From: Sediminihaliea albiluteola
GTDB taxonomy: Bacteria > Pseudomonadota > Gammaproteobacteria > Pseudomonadales > Halieaceae
Direction: 5' to 3'
Length of the DNA stretch: 64,000 nucleotides
NCBI RefSeq assembly: GCF_014077625.1
Contig: NZ_JACFXU010000014.1
Coordinates: forward strand, 558,001 to 622,000
How positions within the stretch are numbered: position 1 is the first letter of the stretch; each line of letters begins with the position of its first letter. The position numbers and the translations under genes are program-made. Below are positions 43,660 through 52,382 of this stretch, piece by piece. Under the pieces are notes generated by a model. The model worked only from the letters and a program-made list of their open reading frames with translations, was not told the DNA's origin and searched no databases.

Positions 43660-44568
43660 CTAAGCGCTAATAAACTCCGGCATGACTTTTTCTTTAAACT
43701 CAGTAATTTGATCCACATAGTGCTGCAGAGAATGCGATGCTGCAGAGACACTTAGATGGCTTGCGCCGGCCTTAAGTGAAGCCTCAATACGTCCTTTAAC
43801 AGCATCAATACCTTCGCCCTTAGTAAGATCTTCAGTCACTTCTAGGCTCAACGATACCTCGAATGGTTTCTGTCGCTGCTGCCACAGCTCGGTCTGCTGA
43901 GTTTTTTGCAGCATCTCGCTAACTTGCTCCAGACTCAGGGCAAAGGGCGCCCAACCATCGCCGTCTTCTACTGCTCGTCGCAGTGAGCGCAGCGTTCGCC
44001 CGCCTAGCCACAAAGGCAAGTCCTGCTGATCTGCACAGGGGTCGATAATAAAGTCATCGAAATGATAATGCTCGCCATGATACTTGGGCAAACGGCGGCC
44101 AAAAGATGCTTTCACCGCCTTCATAGCATCTGAATAACGTGCGCCGCGCTCCTCAAATTCTGCGTTGAGCAGCTCAAACTCTTCTTTCAAGGAACCGACC
44201 CCAACACCCATAATCAGGCGCCCCTTGGATAGTTTGTCCATGGTGCCAAAACGCTTAGCAACGGCTAAAGGATGATGGTAGGGCAGTACCGATATGTAGG
44301 TTAAAAAACGAATGTTTTCGGTGATCGCTGCCATATAGGAGAAAGTTGCCACTGGGTCGTAATAACGCCCACCACGCACCGCGGCTATTTCTGTGGGTAT
44401 ACCCACATGCTCCGAACAGGTCAGACTGTAGTAGCCCAGCTTTTCTGCCGCTAATGTTACTTGGCGCAACTCATCTACACCCGCATCTGCCTCCCAAGTA
44501 TCCTTTTTATGGGGTAATAGGATAACAATTGGCGATGCAAGGCCAATTTTCAATTGCGATTTAGACAT
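43660..44568 (-). CDS. LLM-class oxidoreductase, F420-type subfamily (TIGR03619-like)
   Basis: A 302-residue luciferase-like TIM-barrel enzyme, read from ATG 44568 with GGAG 7 bases before it (a TTG just upstream is also possible). Phrases YYSLTCSEHVGIPT, PLAVAKRFGTMDKLSKGRLIMGVGVGSLKEEF and PLWLGGRTLRSLRRA resemble the F420-dependent subfamily TIGR03619. It is the last gene of the seven-gene minus-strand catabolic operon. Its cofactor is unresolved; if FMN, it could be a monooxygenase, if F420, a dehydrogenase or reductase. Confidence 0.83.
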   Translation of the reverse strand: MSKSQLKIGLASPIVILLPHKKDTWEADAGVDELRQVTLAAEKLGYYSLTCSEHVGIPTEIAAVRGGRYYDPVATFSYMAAITENIRFLTYISVLPYHHPLAVAKRFGTMDKLSKGRLIMGVGVGSLKEEFELLNAEFEERGARYSDAMKAVKASFGRRLPKYHGEHYHFDDFIIDPCADQQDLPLWLGGRTLRSLRRAVEDGDGWAPFALSLEQVSEMLQKTQQTELWQQRQKPFEVSLSLEVTEDLTKGEGIDAVKGRIEASLKAGASHLSVSAASHSLQHYVDQITEFKEKVMPEFISA

Positions 44569-44679
44569 CAATACTCTCCGCGCGTACTGTAGAAATAGGA
44601 CAAGTTACAAACTTTACACGCGCTAGTGAAGGACGCCGAGCCAAGAACAAGCCGCGCGATGAAGTTTTGGGGGTTGAGT

Positions 44680-44713
44680 GAACAGTCCCAAAGCCTCGGC
44701 AATGGGACTGCTC
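44680..44713 (-). terminator. Hairpin after VOC gene
   Basis: On the minus strand GAGCAGTCCC and GGGACTGTTC form a 10-bp stem with one G-U wobble and a 14-base loop, starting just 9 bases after the VOC gene stop at 44722. There is no T-run. It may partly separate the VOC gene from the LLM gene 154 bases downstream, so the LLM could be transcribed at a lower level. Confidence 0.5.
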
Positions 44714-44721
44714 AAGAGTGC

Positions 44722-45105
44722 TTACTGCTGGCGCTCGATCAGCTCTATCAGATAGCCATCTGGATCTTTAATAAAAGCGATCGTTACCGGCCACTCCTCC
44801 AAAGCCTTAGGCTCCATCACCGATTCACAGCCAAAGTCGATAGCCTTGCGATATGTTTCCTCAAGGTTGTCGGTGTAGAGGTAGTGCTTCCACAATGCGC
44901 CGCCGTGATCGATAGGACCCACTTGATCTTTGCGCTGTGCCAGCTGAATGCTCGCATCAGAACCTTCTGAGCCCAGAACAACTTCACTGGCCTCATCAAT
45001 CTCGATACGCTGCTGCACGCTCAAGCCAAGGACATCGGCATAGAACTTCTCTGAGCGCTGTAAGTCTGTGACCCTTATGCAGTACTGCCCTAAGCGAACG
45101 CCCAT
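44722..45105 (-). CDS. VOC (glyoxalase/dioxygenase) superfamily protein
   Basis: A 127-residue protein with the paired beta-alpha-beta-beta-beta modules of the vicinal oxygen chelate fold. CIRVTDLQRSEKFYADVLGL marks the first and HYLYTDNLEETYRKA the second module; the end has KDPDGYLIELIE with the metal glutamate. The usual first histidine is replaced by a Tyr or Cys region (QYCIRV), so metal ligation may use fewer residues. VOC proteins serve as glyoxalases, epimerases or extradiol dioxygenases. Its start is just one base after the SDR stop. In the operon a ring-cleavage or epimerase role is plausible but unproven. Confidence 0.8.
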   Translation of the reverse strand: MGVRLGQYCIRVTDLQRSEKFYADVLGLSVQQRIEIDEASEVVLGSEGSDASIQLAQRKDQVGPIDHGGALWKHYLYTDNLEETYRKAIDFGCESVMEPKALEEWPVTIAFIKDPDGYLIELIERQQ

Positions 45106-45106
45106 T

Positions 45107-45973
45107 CTACAGATCCCCCAGCATAGGGTTGCTGCGACTTAAAATGCTCTCTGTGCGATCGCGCACTTTTTTGTCATTTTTTTCACTCGCAGGAAGGATC
45201 CAGAATTGCTTATTTTTAATGCCTTGAAGGCAGTCTTCTGCAACCTCTTCTGGCTCAGTCAATTGCATATCCTTGATTCCCGAGGCTTTGACCAGATCGG
45301 CCATGCTGGTGTAAGCCCCCACTTCTTCGCCATCGCTAAGCTCCGCTGGGCGATTGCGCATGGAGTTAAGGATATTGGTATTCACCACGTGGGGACCAGG
45401 GAACAGAATATGCGCCTGCAACTTAGCGCCTTCCATTTGCAGCTGGTAATTCAATACCTCTGTGATACTGGTCACCGCCGCCTTGGTAGAGGCATAGATT
45501 GGCGTGGTTGGCATAGAGGTCAAACCGCCATTGCCTGATGAGGTATTCACAATGTGACCAGCCTCACCGTGTTCTAACATCATCGGCACAAAGGCTCGAA
45601 TGCCATTGGCAATTCCCATGACATTGACGCTGTAACCCCAAGACCAATCATTGGGCGTCAGATCCCAGATTCGGCGCTGGGCTTCTTTGATCCCAACACC
45701 GGCGTTATTACACAGGATGTGCACATTACCGTAGAGCTCCTTGCTACGCAGCGCTAATGCAGCCATCGAGTCCGGATCAGTCACATCGGCCTGAACACCA
45801 GTAACACTAAGGCCCGCTTCACGCATTTCTGCCGCGGCGGCCTCCAGTGCAGATTGCTCAATATCGGCCATGACGACATTCATCCCCGCTTTGGCGAACA
45901 CCTCACAGAGACAGCGACCGACACCAGAAGCGCCACCAGTTACTACCGCAGTTTTTCCTTTAAAATCATCCAT
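45107..45973 (-). CDS. Short-chain dehydrogenase/reductase (SDR)
   Basis: A 288-residue SDR when started at the ATG at 45973, which overlaps the upstream decarboxylase-like gene by 8 bases (ATGGATGA). The frame can be extended 9 codons upstream, with no better signal. Motifs are TGGASGVG, NNAG, NTSSGNG, YASTK, and an NAD-type aspartate in VVMADIEQ. A C-terminal part (about 230-288) with KDMQLTEPEEVAEDCLQGI resembles the longer SDRs seen in xenobiotic and steroid pathways. Overlap with its neighbour on both sides indicates strong translational coupling. Confidence 0.87.
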   Translation of the reverse strand: MDDFKGKTAVVTGGASGVGRCLCEVFAKAGMNVVMADIEQSALEAAAAEMREAGLSVTGVQADVTDPDSMAALALRSKELYGNVHILCNNAGVGIKEAQRRIWDLTPNDWSWGYSVNVMGIANGIRAFVPMMLEHGEAGHIVNTSSGNGGLTSMPTTPIYASTKAAVTSITEVLNYQLQMEGAKLQAHILFPGPHVVNTNILNSMRNRPAELSDGEEVGAYTSMADLVKASGIKDMQLTEPEEVAEDCLQGIKNKQFWILPASEKNDKKVRDRTESILSRSNPMLGDL

Positions 45974-46790
45974 TGGCAGCAGCCTTTGAGCCAGCCCCAT
46001 CCAAACGAATACCGATATCTAAGCCATCGTCATAGCGCTGATGGATATGGTCTACCAAATACTCGGGCGGAATTTCAGTCAGTATCTGACCGCTGGTGTT
46101 GGTTGCTCCCACAGCGAACTGCATACGCACAATTTTCTCAACAGGCACATCGATCAAAGGATCAAAGGGGCTTTCACGCAGTATCACTTGTGGATTATCG
46201 ACATCGTGCAATGCAGTGTAGTTGCGCTCCCAGTTGAGTCGGGTCAAAAACACTGGGCCGTCGAAGCCATCTTGGCCATCGATACGTGGCAGCGCTTTAT
46301 GACAGAAGAAGTACTCAGTGAAAGGATCAGGTTTCACTGACTCAGCTTGAACGGTGCCTGACATTTCTAGGAAGTTGATGCCGTGACGGCCAATAGTCGT
46401 CTTAATGTTGTTGCCATCACGCTCCATTGTTGCCACTTCAGCGATTTTCTTCGGCTCGCCAAAGCGCTCACGGCCGCTAATCACCACGAATTCACCTTCC
46501 ATGGGCATGGCCAATACATAGCAGCCTTCGGTGCCTTCGAAGCTACAGCGCACCCCTACGGTAGCTGCGCCAATAGTCACTGTCTTCGTCTCACTGACAT
46601 GCATTGACACATTAGCGTGCTGGATAAAAATTTCTGGGCGGCTATGCGGCTGTAGCGGCTTAGGCAGCAGTGCAGCGTGAATAGCGGGATCTGTTTCATA
46701 CACTACGCGAAGCGATTCTACTGTGCAGTCAAGACCCTTGCGTGGCGGCAGGGTTTTGTTCGGGTCTCTGACATAGCGTAATTTCGACAT
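45966..46790 (-). CDS. Acetoacetate decarboxylase-family protein
   Basis: A 274-residue protein of the ADC fold. The lysine pair EPKK (K114 and K115) within GRERFGEPKKIAEV aligns with the Schiff-base pair of Clostridium acetobutylicum ADC (K115, K116); the neighbouring arginine and glutamate are also present. The fold supports decarboxylation of beta-keto acids or aldol/hydratase chemistry on enolisable ketones; many ADC relatives (SwitADC and others) do the latter. It lies between the Rieske oxygenase and an SDR with which it overlaps, so the substrate is probably a pathway keto acid or ketone made after ring oxidation. Confidence 0.85.
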   Translation of the reverse strand: MSKLRYVRDPNKTLPPRKGLDCTVESLRVVYETDPAIHAALLPKPLQPHSRPEIFIQHANVSMHVSETKTVTIGAATVGVRCSFEGTEGCYVLAMPMEGEFVVISGRERFGEPKKIAEVATMERDGNNIKTTIGRHGINFLEMSGTVQAESVKPDPFTEYFFCHKALPRIDGQDGFDGPVFLTRLNWERNYTALHDVDNPQVILRESPFDPLIDVPVEKIVRMQFAVGATNTSGQILTEIPPEYLVDHIHQRYDDGLDIGIRLDGAGSKAAANG

Positions 46791-46822
46791 AATTTATCTC
46801 CTAGTATTTATTGTTAGCGGCC

Positions 46823-47839
46823 TTAAGACTGTTGTGTAGAGGCTAAGACCTGTAATTCTGGGTAGGAATTGCCATCGGGGTAAAACTGTGAGAAATACTT
46901 TCTGAACTGCATAATCGGGCCATCGCCGTCACAGAGGATTGGCGAGCGCAAATGGTGCTTGTTGTGCCAAATAGGAATATCGCCTTCTAGGCCGCGCTGC
47001 CCGTTGGTGTTGGCAATAGCCTCCTGCATCGCTTTAGCCTTGAATGAGCCCTCTGGAAAACGCTCATGGATATAGGCAAAACGCACATCTACCTGGTCTC
47101 TATCAATCGGCGTGACTAGCACCTGCAAGAGGTAGCTCACCAATCCGGACATACGCGTCCACTTTTGACCTGCACCGTTTTGCACCACCTCAACAGAGTA
47201 CTCCAGCACTTCTTTTTCGCCGGCCTCATTGATCACTGTCCGCGGTCCCTTCACCAGACTGCGGCGTATGTGGCCCTCGTACTTCGTTTCACCCAAAGGC
47301 ACTGCATCCATTTGGTGGACAAAACGGAAGTGCGCTACGTCCACACCGTTTTCAGCAATTTCTTGCGGATGGGAGTCGAAGCGCCAACTAAAGCGCTGCT
47401 CACTACTCCAAGCTGGATCCGAGCACTCCGGTATTTCCAGCACTTCGTAATCTGGTGCAACATCATCGGGGTGATACCAGGCCCAGATCACATTATTGCG
47501 CTCACATACCGGGTAAGTTTTCAGACAGGGTTTGCCATCCACCTTGGGTGGGATGCGTTTGGCATAGGGTATGTCGGTAATCACCCCCTGAGTGTTGTAT
47601 TGCCAGTGGTGAAATGGGCAGCGAATTGACTCGCCAACCACCTCACCACCATGACCTAAGTGGGCACCCAAGTGTGGGCATATCGGATCGGATAGACCCA
47701 CATCACCACTTTCGGTACGGAACATCACCATGTCGCGGGCAAAATAGCGAACATTCTTCACTTCACCTACCGCTAACTCGTCACTAAAAGCAACGCAGTA
47801 CCAGCCGATTGGCATAGGTAATGGAATTCGAGTGTTCAT
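46823..47839 (-). CDS. Rieske non-heme iron oxygenase, KshA-like
   Basis: A 338-residue oxygenase. The Rieske 2Fe-2S ligands are C54, H56, C74 and H77 (CPHLGAHLGH and CPFHHWQ). The catalytic mononuclear iron is held by the N164-x-x-D167-x-x-H170-x-x-x-x-H175 motif (ENGVDVAHFRFVH), with the third carboxylate further on. The closest style is the 3-ketosteroid 9-alpha-hydroxylase KshA and the cholesterol 7-desaturase group, so it could hydroxylate or desaturate a steroid or terpenoid. These enzymes need a ferredoxin reductase; none is in the window. The gene starts 14 bases after the amidohydrolase stop and precedes the ADC-like gene. Confidence 0.9.
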   Translation of the reverse strand: MNTRIPLPMPIGWYCVAFSDELAVGEVKNVRYFARDMVMFRTESGDVGLSDPICPHLGAHLGHGGEVVGESIRCPFHHWQYNTQGVITDIPYAKRIPPKVDGKPCLKTYPVCERNNVIWAWYHPDDVAPDYEVLEIPECSDPAWSSEQRFSWRFDSHPQEIAENGVDVAHFRFVHQMDAVPLGETKYEGHIRRSLVKGPRTVINEAGEKEVLEYSVEVVQNGAGQKWTRMSGLVSYLLQVLVTPIDRDQVDVRFAYIHERFPEGSFKAKAMQEAIANTNGQRGLEGDIPIWHNKHHLRSPILCDGDGPIMQFRKYFSQFYPDGNSYPELQVLASTQQS

Positions 47840-47853
47840 ATTCGGCCCCCCCT

Positions 47854-49035
47854 CTAGTTAGCTACAAAGTCAGCTTTAGCCGGCCCAATACGCTCAGCAA
47901 TAGGATTGAGTTCTCGGTAATCCAAGTCGTAACAATCCACTGCATTGGAGCCCAGAATCTGAGTGATTTCTGTATCGGGCATACCTTTGAAATAGGTCAC
48001 CAACTTTTCTCTCGTTTTAGGCCAAGAGCCTTCTGGGTGTGGATAGTCCGTTCCCCACATGACATTTTTGATGCCAATTTCATGGCGCACTGCTGTAGAG
48101 CCTTCATCAAACAGAGCTGATGCACCAACCCAGCAGTTCCTCTTGAAGTACTCACTCGGTGCCATCGTTAAATTGCTGCGGAAGTCGCCGAGCTTGCCAC
48201 TGGTATGCTTCACCGATGCGCGGACATCCATCATTTCCAGCAAATGCGGAATCCAAAACTCACTGACTTCTGTGAGTACAAACTTCAGGTTGGGAAATTT
48301 CTCAAACACACCACCAAATATGAGGTACCACAGCGGCCGTCCAGCCCACCAAGCAAATTCAGTCAGGTAGACACCCACGGCACCTGGCAAATTAAAATCA
48401 TAGTCTGGAGATGGACCAGAATGGGTGTGTACCACCATTTTATGTTCCTGACAGAACTCCCAGATCGGATAATATTTGGGGTGGTTGTAAGCGTCGTAAT
48501 CGCCCATTAAGGCGGGAATCAAAATACCGCGCAGGCCATTGTCATAAGCCCATTTAACTTCTTTGAGGGCCTCGTCTACGTCGTAGAGCATCAACACAAT
48601 GGCCAAACCAATACGGCGCACTGGATCTTCTTTGCAGAACTCAGCTATCCAACGGTTGTGAGCGCGAGCACCCGCCCACTGCAATTCGGGGTCAACACCC
48701 CATGGGCGCAAACCCAAGCCAGCACCAAATGGTGGCGCATTCATTTCGGTAATACCGTCGGGAAATAAGACTTCAGCAGCTACGCCATCGGCATCGATGA
48801 TTTTATTGCGCATCGCGCCATCCCAAGCACCGGTGAGCTCTTCTTCGATACCTTGGCGCCATTTGTCATTGAAATCTGAGATAAGAAACAACTCTTCAGA
48901 CTTGCGCGTCATTTCCCGCTGTATGGGCAGCATCTCATCAAATGCTTTAAAATACTTTGACTCTAGGTAATCGCGATAGCCTTCCATAGGCAGGCCAGCG
49001 TGACCATCGGTTGATACAATAAGATAGCGATCCAT
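47854..49035 (-). CDS. Amidohydrolase family 2 protein (ACMSD-like)
   Basis: A 393-residue protein begun at ATG 49035, with GAGGAG 9 bases upstream; the longer frame is not supported. Metal-binding features are STDGHAG near the N-terminus (a D-x-H in place of H-x-H, typical of this branch), VVHTHSG with the histidine ligand, a second histidine near TEVSEFWIPHLLE, and the catalytic aspartate of GTDYPHPEGSWP. The branch includes alpha-amino-beta-carboxymuconate semialdehyde decarboxylase and gamma-resorcylate decarboxylase, and hydrolases of ring-cleavage products. It could thus decarboxylate or hydrolyse a product of the Rieske enzyme. Confidence 0.85.
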   Translation of the reverse strand: MDRYLIVSTDGHAGLPMEGYRDYLESKYFKAFDEMLPIQREMTRKSEELFLISDFNDKWRQGIEEELTGAWDGAMRNKIIDADGVAAEVLFPDGITEMNAPPFGAGLGLRPWGVDPELQWAGARAHNRWIAEFCKEDPVRRIGLAIVLMLYDVDEALKEVKWAYDNGLRGILIPALMGDYDAYNHPKYYPIWEFCQEHKMVVHTHSGPSPDYDFNLPGAVGVYLTEFAWWAGRPLWYLIFGGVFEKFPNLKFVLTEVSEFWIPHLLEMMDVRASVKHTSGKLGDFRSNLTMAPSEYFKRNCWVGASALFDEGSTAVRHEIGIKNVMWGTDYPHPEGSWPKTREKLVTYFKGMPDTEITQILGSNAVDCYDLDYRELNPIAERIGPAKADFVAN

Positions 49036-49128
49036 GTCGTAGAACTCCTCTTGATTTTTGTTTAGCGTAGCCGCCAACGTCATGATGAATAAGTAGCTTA
49101 ATGTGACTTGATTGTTCTCAATGGGTGC

Positions 49129-49926
49129 CTAATCAATCTTTTGCAGCTCCCGCGCTTGCAGCTGCCCGCGCTGAAACTGGCCCATCTTGTCTATAGCCCG
49201 ACGCCGCGAGCGTAAATGGCGGTTCTTAAAGGCACTCCAGCAGCTCCGCCAGCCCGGTATAACGCTGGGCTGACGCCCCAAGGCCTTGAAGGCCGCAGCG
49301 ACAACCTCGCTAGCTTCCATACCAAAGTTGATACGACGGGACTTGGTGGCGCCTGGGGACAGCACCAAAAAATCGATGCCGTAATCTTTAAACTCGTAGT
49401 AAAGAGCCTCGCCGAGACTTAATTGAAATGCTTTGCATGAGCTATATTCCGCCATAAAGGGCATAGTGACGTGGCCGGTAATAGAGCTCACTTGTATGAT
49501 TGCTCCCTTGCCTCGAGCCTTCATTCGCTCGCCAAAATGTCTAATTAATTGAGCCTGCACCAGCGTGTTTACACGCAAACTTTCCTCAAAATCCTGGGCT
49601 GTTCGCTCAAAAAAGCGGCCGTGATAACTCGGCGATCCCGCATTGCTCACCAAAAAGCTAATATCTAGATCTGTCGTGGCAGCATCGACAAGTGTCAACA
49701 GTTCAGGCTGCGCCAAGTCACAGGCAAGATAGCGGGTCTTTATTCCCCACTTATCTGTGAGCTCTTGTCCCAGCTGTTTTAAATCTGCCTCCGTGCGGGA
49801 CAGCAAAAAAAGGTTATAAGCGCTGGCAGCGAAGTGATCGCAGAAAGCTCGCCCAATCCCTGCCGTGCTACCTGTTACTAAGGCCCAGGGACCGCCTGAA
49901 TTATGATTAGACGAGTGCAAAGACAT
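49129..49926 (-). CDS. Short-chain dehydrogenase/reductase (17-beta-HSD-like)
   Basis: A 265-residue SDR with TGSTAGIG, a VSNAG in place of NNAG, SSITGHV and the YSSCK catalytic pair. VLSPGATKSRR follows. The pattern resembles the DltE and 17-beta-hydroxysteroid dehydrogenase 12 group (NADPH-linked, LSRTE after strand 2). It is the first gene of the minus-strand operon, 93 bases before the amidohydrolase, and divergent from the hydrolase gene at 50067. It may oxidise or reduce a keto or hydroxyl group on the incoming substrate. Confidence 0.87.
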   Translation of the reverse strand: MSLHSSNHNSGGPWALVTGSTAGIGRAFCDHFAASAYNLFLLSRTEADLKQLGQELTDKWGIKTRYLACDLAQPELLTLVDAATTDLDISFLVSNAGSPSYHGRFFERTAQDFEESLRVNTLVQAQLIRHFGERMKARGKGAIIQVSSITGHVTMPFMAEYSSCKAFQLSLGEALYYEFKDYGIDFLVLSPGATKSRRINFGMEASEVVAAAFKALGRQPSVIPGWRSCWSAFKNRHLRSRRRAIDKMGQFQRGQLQARELQKID

Positions 49927-50066
49927 AGCCGCGCTCCCTCTCGCTTTTCTTAATGGCTTAATTATTATCTGTCTGCCATTGTGTCATGCGCGCCACAATA
50001 CTTTGCCCCCTATTTGTGAAACATCTGTTTACCGCTGGGCACTAATTAGCACTGTAGTGCTTAGTA

Positions 50067-51032
50067 ATGGCTGTTGATTACACTGCCAAAAGCGAGTTTG
50101 CATTTCTCAAGTTTTCACTGCGCAAGCTACAACAACTGTCGGAACTTATCCCTATGCCAAGCGACATATACCAATCAATAGCAGCATCACTAGATGGTCA
50201 ACTCACACTGCCAAGCGACGATCTAACTACCGCCCGAAACAAAATGAACGCCCTACACTACCGTCCACTGGCAGCGGGCACTACTGTTGAGTGGCGGGAC
50301 TTCAAGGGCAGTAGTTACGCCATTGTCAGCTCAGCCTCGCTCACTGAGCCCCATCGTTATCTGCTCTATATACACGGCGGCGCCTTTATCGCCGGTGATG
50401 GTGAGGGCTTTCTGTTTTACGCTGAAATGCTATCGGAGCACTTTAATGCCACCGTGGCCTTAGTCGATTATCGCTTAGCTCCTGAGCACCGTTTCCCCGC
50501 CGCCTTAAATGATTGCTGTAGGGTTTATCAGGCCCTGCTTGAGCAAGGCGTTCCCGCCAAGTCTATTGGCTTTATTGGTGACTCCTGTGGCGGGGGTTTG
50601 GTACTAAGTAGTTTATTTAAGTTGCGCGATGAGGGTGCCGACCTGCCCAGCTGTGGGCTAAGCCTTTGCGGCTGGCTAGACTTGGCAAGCGACTCACCAG
50701 ACAAAGACCCACTCTACGATCAAGGCTACACCCACCGCCGCGGTCTGGACTACGCTGGTGATGCCGACTTAACACAGGCCTATATTTCGCCACTCTACGG
50801 CGAACTCGACAAGCTTCCGCCCCTGTTGCTTCAAGTTGGCGAAAGCGACCCAACCAGAAAGCATGCTGAAGCACTGCTGGCCAAGGCAAAGGCTGCAAAG
50901 CAGGCTGTCAGCCTAGAGCTCAGCACTCATATGCCGCACGGTTTTCATGGCTTTGCTGCAATGGGCATGCCGGAATCGCTGCAAGCATTACAGCGAGCCC
51001 GACACTTCTACGACAGCTGTTTAAAGCACTGA
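50067..51032 (+). CDS. Alpha/beta hydrolase, HSL/arylacetamide deacetylase family
   Basis: A 321-residue esterase-type hydrolase. The oxyanion-hole motif HGGAF is at 103-107 and the nucleophile elbow GDSCGG holds S173. YRLAPEHRFPAAL (135-147) is the family signature after the oxyanion hole, and the C-terminal histidine is in MPHGFHGF. It hydrolyses esters or lactones of moderate size, so it could act on ester products of the Baeyer-Villiger or the Rieske pathway. It is divergent from the SDR operon with a 140-base spacer. No signal peptide; cytoplasmic. The ribosome binding site is weak. Confidence 0.88.
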   Translation: MAVDYTAKSEFAFLKFSLRKLQQLSELIPMPSDIYQSIAASLDGQLTLPSDDLTTARNKMNALHYRPLAAGTTVEWRDFKGSSYAIVSSASLTEPHRYLLYIHGGAFIAGDGEGFLFYAEMLSEHFNATVALVDYRLAPEHRFPAALNDCCRVYQALLEQGVPAKSIGFIGDSCGGGLVLSSLFKLRDEGADLPSCGLSLCGWLDLASDSPDKDPLYDQGYTHRRGLDYAGDADLTQAYISPLYGELDKLPPLLLQVGESDPTRKHAEALLAKAKAAKQAVSLELSTHMPHGFHGFAAMGMPESLQALQRARHFYDSCLKH

Positions 51033-51171
51033 GCTAGCTCAGTTTCGCTCTCAACCCGCGCTAAACAGCGCCTGAGCCAAGCAATTTACAGGCATCAAGG
51101 CAAAAGCGCTTTCTTCCCTGCGCAAGCTTGGTATCTTAGGCAGTCACACGCTTAGATAACGAGTCTGTCAA

Positions 51172-52362
51172 TTGAAATACGCACTAGCCATTCTGGCACT
51201 TCTCAGCATCTCACTCCAAGTTCAGGCAAACGACGACTTCCCCAGCTGTCTTGTCGCACTGCAAGAGCGCGCCCGTGGCGCCGGTGTTGACGAGCAAATT
51301 GTTGAGCAAGTCATTCCAAGCATGCAGCAGCAAAAACGCGCTTTGAAGCAAGACCGCCAACAACCTGAATTTGTACAAACTTTTCAGGACTACCTTAATG
51401 CTAGGGTCACGCCACAGCGCATCGCTCGGGGTCGCCAACTACTAGAGCAGCATCGGTCTTTCTTGCTCGATCTACAGGCCCGCTACGGTGTCCCGCCTCA
51501 TTATCTACTGGCTTTTTGGGGCTTAGAGACCAACTTTGGCGGCTATATGGGCAAGATGCCAACCTTAGATTCACTGGCCACAATGGCCTGCGATCAGCGG
51601 CGCAGCGAATTCTTCTCTAAGGAGTTCATCGCCGCTTTACAGCTCATGCAGCGTGAATCTCTTAGCCCAGATGATATGAAAGGCTCTTGGGCAGGTGCTG
51701 TTGGTCACACCCAGTTTATGCCCTCTTCTTATCTGAGCTACGCCGTTGATGGTGATGGCGACGGACGCATCAACCTCTGGGACAGCGAGCGCGACGCACT
51801 GGCCTCTGGCGCCAACTACCTACAAACTCTGGGCTGGCAGAACGGCTTACGCTGGGGCCGAGAAGTCTCTGCAGGGGCGAACTTCCCTTATGAGCTCGCT
51901 GGGCGAAACTCTCCCAGGCCGCTAGCGGAGTGGGCCGCGAAGGGCTTAAAACGCAATGATGGCGCGGCCCTACCTATGGCCGATGTCGATGCTGCCCTGC
52001 TGCTACCGGCTGGTTACCAAGGGCCGGCTTTTCTGGTCTACGACAACTTCAAAGTGATTATGCGCTGGAACCGCTCTGAACTGTATGCCATCGCCGTTGG
52101 CCACCTGGCTGACCGCATTGCCGGTGCTGGTGCACTGCTGGGCAATACCAATAGCGAAAACCGCCTGCGCACAGAAGACATCCTATTCACACAGCGCAGC
52201 CTTAATCACTTGGGTTACGATGCTGGTGCGGTCGACGGTGTACTGGGCTCTGGTACCCGAGCTGCACTGCGCGACTTCCAACTGGCCAACCAGCTTATAG
52301 CTGACGGTTACCCGAACCCAAGCACACTCTCAGCACTGGCAAAACGCGCTCCTAGCCCTTAA
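51172..52362 (+). CDS. Lytic murein transglycosylase, MltB-like, with PG-binding domain
   Basis: A 396-residue protein that begins at a TTG, because MKYALAILALL opens a signal peptide (1-19, QVQA cut). The SLT domain (about 20-310) has the catalytic glutamate E119 in GLETNFG and the GAVGHTQFMPSSY stretch of the MltB/SltB family. A peptidoglycan-binding domain type 1 (about 333-392) is at the end. It lacks a lipobox cysteine, so it is soluble and periplasmic, unlike lipoprotein MltB. It cleaves the MurNAc-GlcNAc bond to give 1,6-anhydro products, in cell wall turnover. A terminator follows. Confidence 0.9.
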   Translation: MKYALAILALLSISLQVQANDDFPSCLVALQERARGAGVDEQIVEQVIPSMQQQKRALKQDRQQPEFVQTFQDYLNARVTPQRIARGRQLLEQHRSFLLDLQARYGVPPHYLLAFWGLETNFGGYMGKMPTLDSLATMACDQRRSEFFSKEFIAALQLMQRESLSPDDMKGSWAGAVGHTQFMPSSYLSYAVDGDGDGRINLWDSERDALASGANYLQTLGWQNGLRWGREVSAGANFPYELAGRNSPRPLAEWAAKGLKRNDGAALPMADVDAALLLPAGYQGPAFLVYDNFKVIMRWNRSELYAIAVGHLADRIAGAGALLGNTNSENRLRTEDILFTQRSLNHLGYDAGAVDGVLGSGTRAALRDFQLANQLIADGYPNPSTLSALAKRAPSP

Positions 52363-52382
52363 ACCTCTAACAGCACCTAAGG

